Positions 61,395 through 64,000 of a stretch of 64,000 nt of DNA are shown here, piece after piece (the first letter of the stretch is position 1; every line of letters starts with the position of its first letter). The translations under genes and the position numbers were made by a program. The stretch is from Kutzneria buriramensis (GTDB lineage Bacteria; Actinomycetota; Actinomycetes; Mycobacteriales; Pseudonocardiaceae). The notes under the pieces were generated by a model. It had not been told where the DNA came from. It ran no database searches and saw only the letters and a list, made by a program, of their open reading frames with translations. The stretch covers positions 558,001 to 622,000 of the forward strand of contig NZ_QUNO01000005.1 of the NCBI RefSeq assembly GCF_003387475.1, given 5' to 3'.

Positions 61395-62478
61395 GGGCGG
61401 CGAGCGTGGTGGCACGGTCGTCCCAACGCCACGAGGTGGCCATCCACTCACGGCCGGCGGCGCCCATCTTGGCGGCGAGGTCGGGGTTGAGCAGCAGGTC
61501 GCCGAGCACGGTGGCGAGGTCGGGGCGGTCGACGACGTGACCGGTGACGCCTCGGCGGACGGTCTCCGGCGCGCCGCCCGCGTTGCCGGCGATGACGGGG
61601 AGCCCGGAGGCGGCGGCCTCCAGGTAGACCAGGCCGAGGCCCTCGACGTCGAGGCCGCGGGCGAGGGAGCGGCAGGGCATGGCGAACACGTCGCCGGCGG
61701 CGTAGTAGGCGGGCAGCTCCTCGGCGTGCACCTCGCCGGCGAACACGATGCTCTTGCCGACGGCGTCGGCGAGGGTGCTGAGCCGGCTGCCGTCGGGACC
61801 GTCGCCGACGAGCAGGAGGGCGGCGTCGGGCACGCGCCGGCGAATCCGCGGCAGCGCCCGGATCAGGTCGTCCTGCCCCTTCCGACGCACGAGCCGTGAC
61901 ACGCAGAGGACCACCGGGCGGTCGAACAGGCCGTGCCGGGCCCGGATGAACTCACGTGCGGCCTGGTCGGGCTTGAAGACGTTGATGTCGACGCCGGCGG
62001 GCAAGTGCTCGAGGGCGGCGCCGGGGCCGAACGCGGGGGCGATCCGGGAGCGCGTGAAGCGGCTGACGAAGGTCACCACGTCGGCGGCGTCGCCGATGCG
62101 GCGCAGGGCCTGCCGCGCGCCGGGCAGCATCGCCCAGCCGACCTCGTGCCCGTGCGTGCTGGCGACGACCCGGTCCACCGGCAGCTGACGGGCGAGCAGC
62201 CCCAGCGGCGCGGAGGCGCCGAACCAGGCGGCGTCGCACCGCTCGCCCCGCAGCACGTCGGCCACCCGCCGCCGCACGTCCGGCGTCGGCAGTAGCAGCG
62301 GCTCGGGATGGCGTACCACCGGGAACGGCTGCCGCGCGTCGAACGCCTCGCTGCCCGGCCACGCCGGGGCGTACACCGCCAGGTCTCCGCCGAGCAGGCC
62401 GGCGAGCGCGTGCAGGTAGTACTGGATGCCCCCAGGGCGTGGCGGGAAGTCGTTGGTCACCAGCAACGTCCTGCGCAC
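61363..62478 (-). CDS. pimB: Phosphatidylinositol alpha-mannosyltransferase PimB-like (GT4)
   Basis: A 371-residue GT-B glycosyltransferase: TNDFPPRPGGIQYYLHALAG at the N-terminus, HGHEVGWAMLPG, VVLCVSRLVRRKGQDDLI, and LEAAASGLPVIAGNAGGAPE for GDP-mannose binding. It should add the second mannose of phosphatidylinositol dimannoside at the cytoplasmic face, as in M. tuberculosis Rv2188c, whose neighbours fadD15 and the NlpC/P60 gene are also here. GTG 62478 is six bases after TAACGT (leaderless). It converges on and overlaps the SARP gene. Confidence 0.88.
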   Translation of the reverse strand: MRRTLLVTNDFPPRPGGIQYYLHALAGLLGGDLAVYAPAWPGSEAFDARQPFPVVRHPEPLLLPTPDVRRRVADVLRGERCDAAWFGASAPLGLLARQLPVDRVVASTHGHEVGWAMLPGARQALRRIGDAADVVTFVSRFTRSRIAPAFGPGAALEHLPAGVDINVFKPDQAAREFIRARHGLFDRPVVLCVSRLVRRKGQDDLIRALPRIRRRVPDAALLLVGDGPDGSRLSTLADAVGKSIVFAGEVHAEELPAYYAAGDVFAMPCRSLARGLDVEGLGLVYLEAAASGLPVIAGNAGGAPETVRRGVTGHVVDRPDLATVLGDLLLNPDLAAKMGAAGREWMATSWRWDDRATTLAALIDGRRPPTP

Positions 62479-62509
62479 CCGGCAACGTTACCCGCCGGGT
62501 CCGACAAGA

Positions 62510-63817
62510 TCAGAGCTTGCGGCGCAGGTAGTCCTGCCAGCCGGCGATCAGCCCGGCCTTGTCCACGCCGAGCACCTCGTGCAGCTCCTGGCTCACGTCG
62601 GCGTTCGCGCTGCCGCCGGCCACCCGCAGGTACAGCGTCACGAGGGCGTGCTGGCCGAAGGTGTCGGCGATGAACGACGTCAGCGTCCACGCCTCGTCAT
62701 AGGCGAGGTTGATCTTGTCGCCGCTGGCCGCGAAGTCGCCGTTGGCCGGCAGGTCGGTCGGCGGGCGCCCGGCCCGCACCAGGTCCGCCACGTCGGCCGC
62801 GGCCACCGGCATGGGAATGCCGCTGTCCCGGTAGCCGACGTAGTTCGCGAACCCCTCCAGCATCCACATCGGCGTGCCGTCGACGGTGTAGCCGCGGGCG
62901 GCGATGTGCGTCATCTCGTGGCGCAGCACGATCTGCAACGACACCGCAGGCATCTTGGTGGCGTTCGCGGGGTTCAGCACGACCCGCTGCCCGACGGCGG
63001 TGTGCGCGACGTTGTCGACCCGGTCGGCGACGGCCACGGCGGCGATCGTGTCCACCGCGAACTCGGGGCCCACCAACGCCTTCAGCTCGTCGGTGGAGTC
63101 CGGCACCAGCACCGTCACCTCGCGCGACCACGGCTGGTCCCACACCGCCGACACGGCCGCCACGTCCGAGTCCAACTCGCCGGCGATCCGGTCGGCCAGC
63201 GCGACGTTGTCGGGATGGCCCAGCACCAGCCCGGACCTGGTCCGAACCGCCGTCACGGGGCCGAAGTCCCACGGCCCGCGCCACGTCTGGCGGGACGTCT
63301 CGGTGTCCGACGCGAGGTACCACTTCGTGCCGTGCCGCGCGAACAGGTAGCCCATGCCCTTGCTCGTCGGGTCCCGGTCCACGTCCCGCAGAGCGAAGTT
63401 CAGCTGCACCTGCGGCGCCCACAGCTCGTCCGCGGGGAACTCGCCCTTGGGCACCACGACCGCATTGCCCGGGTCCACGTCGTACGACCACACCGACAGC
63501 GGCACGGTGACGAGGTTGTCGAACATCACCGCCTGGCCCGTGCGGAACTGCGGCGACGCCTTCGGGTCGATCGTGGCCAGGAACGCCGCCCGATCCCCGT
63601 GCAGCACCGCCGCCGCCCGATTGCGCAGCAACGCCGTCACTTCGGTGAGCCGGGTGTCGGCCAGTGCCGGCGCGCCCTGCCCCGTCGGACTGCCCGTGAC
63701 GGATACGGCCGGACCGGGCCCGGTGACGGGCTGCCCGACGAGCAGAATCACGCCACCGAGCGTCGTCGCGGCGACCGCCGCGACCAGCCATGCCCGGAAC
63801 CGGGCCGATCCGGTCAC
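62510..63817 (-). CDS. Membrane-anchored zinc peptidase-like protein
   Basis: A 435-residue protein with an N-terminal membrane anchor (FRAWLVAAVAATTLGGVILLV), an NTF2-like region (about 55-180) and a gluzincin-type domain with VLRHEMTHIAARG and, 16 or so residues on, MWMLEGFANYVGY: the HExxH plus downstream glutamate of peptidase-MA-like enzymes. It would act outside the membrane. Substrate unknown. GTG 63817 lies six bases after TAGCAT (leaderless). It precedes pimB on the same strand by 31 bases. Confidence 0.8.
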   Translation of the reverse strand: MTGSARFRAWLVAAVAATTLGGVILLVGQPVTGPGPAVSVTGSPTGQGAPALADTRLTEVTALLRNRAAAVLHGDRAAFLATIDPKASPQFRTGQAVMFDNLVTVPLSVWSYDVDPGNAVVVPKGEFPADELWAPQVQLNFALRDVDRDPTSKGMGYLFARHGTKWYLASDTETSRQTWRGPWDFGPVTAVRTRSGLVLGHPDNVALADRIAGELDSDVAAVSAVWDQPWSREVTVLVPDSTDELKALVGPEFAVDTIAAVAVADRVDNVAHTAVGQRVVLNPANATKMPAVSLQIVLRHEMTHIAARGYTVDGTPMWMLEGFANYVGYRDSGIPMPVAAADVADLVRAGRPPTDLPANGDFAASGDKINLAYDEAWTLTSFIADTFGQHALVTLYLRVAGGSANADVSQELHEVLGVDKAGLIAGWQDYLRRKL

Positions 63818-63833
63818 GGGCCGATGCTAACCC

Positions 63834-64000
63834 TCAGCCGGCGAGGCGCTTCGCACCGAAGTAGTCCGACAGGCTGGACAGCGGCACGACCTTCACCGAC
63901 TCGCCCTCGGTCGGCGCGTGCACCATCTCGGTCGCGCTGACCATCATGCCGACGTGGTAGATGCCGGACACGCCACCGCTGCTGAAGAACACCAGGTCGC
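63834..64000 (-). CDS. NlpC/P60 peptidoglycan hydrolase, C-terminal fragment (runs off the right edge)
   Basis: The last 54 codons are visible, stop at 63834-63836. They read DLVFFSSGG, then IYHVGMMVSATEMVHAP, which contains the catalytic histidine and the tail typical of NlpC/P60 cysteine peptidases, and end in DYFGAKRLAG. Such enzymes cut cross-bridge peptides in peptidoglycan. Position next to pimB corresponds to M. tuberculosis Rv2190c. The N-terminal part and catalytic cysteine lie beyond base 64000. Confidence 0.8.
   Translation of the reverse strand, partial: DLVFFSSGGVSGIYHVGMMVSATEMVHAPTEGESVKVVPLSSLSDYFGAKRLAG

Overview
The window is chromosomal DNA from a high-GC actinomycete, most likely a member of the Pseudonocardiaceae (relatives of Amycolatopsis, Saccharothrix or Kutzneria). 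This rests on GC-dominated third codon positions, frequent GTG starts, many leaderless mRNAs, a type II DAHP synthase, PASTA kinase, phosphatidylinositol mannosyltransferase and AfsR/SARP genes. About 62 protein genes (two cut by the window edges), one tRNA, one trp leader peptide and many hairpins are supported. I see no insertion sequence, prophage, CRISPR array or rRNA.

Left part (1-32 kb) is accessory and mixed. It holds the tail of a PH-domain protein; two tandem paralogous lipoproteins whose promoters were duplicated with them; a zinc ribbon protein; a beta-lactamase-fold hydrolase; CorA; a fused anthranilate synthase behind a classical Trp attenuator; a membrane Ser/Thr kinase; a secreted glycan-degradation cluster (GH92 mannosidase with ricin lectin, alginate-lyase-like protein, beta-helix protein) with LacI-like operators; an AraC/VOC pair; SsuE-like reductase, MFS and NCS2 transporters; a metzincin-like DUF3152 protein; a lytic transglycosylase; an HNH nuclease; two crotonases; and a hydroxycinnamoyl-CoA locus (hydratase-lyase, MarR, acyl-CoA ligase).

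Right part (32-64 kb) is core and largely parallels the Mycobacterium tuberculosis Rv2174-Rv2190c neighbourhood: mptA (coupled here to a phytoene synthase), the Rv2175c-like DNA-binding protein, a PASTA-bearing PknL-like kinase, aroG, the Rv2179c-like exoribonuclease, a PlsC acyltransferase, an ArsA-like ATPase with SRPBCC proteins, FadD15-like ligase, PimB and an NlpC/P60 protein. Interposed are flotillin with an NfeD-like partner, an FMN-binding/ferric-reductase pair, a two-component system, a PPi-type phosphofructokinase, a MerR regulator, ROK glucokinase and a SARP regulator. The block serves cell-envelope lipids and glycans, signalling and aromatic amino acid entry.

Structure beyond the genes: three near-identical 21-23 bp stem hairpins between genes, a second dispersed repeat built around GCGAGTCGCGCTC, a 130-bp nested inverted repeat, and a divergent tRNA-Arg followed 34 nt later by a 25-residue ORF with a near-perfect ribosome binding site. 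About twenty genes have a TANNNT-type box ending 6-8 nt before the start codon, the signature of leaderless mRNAs.
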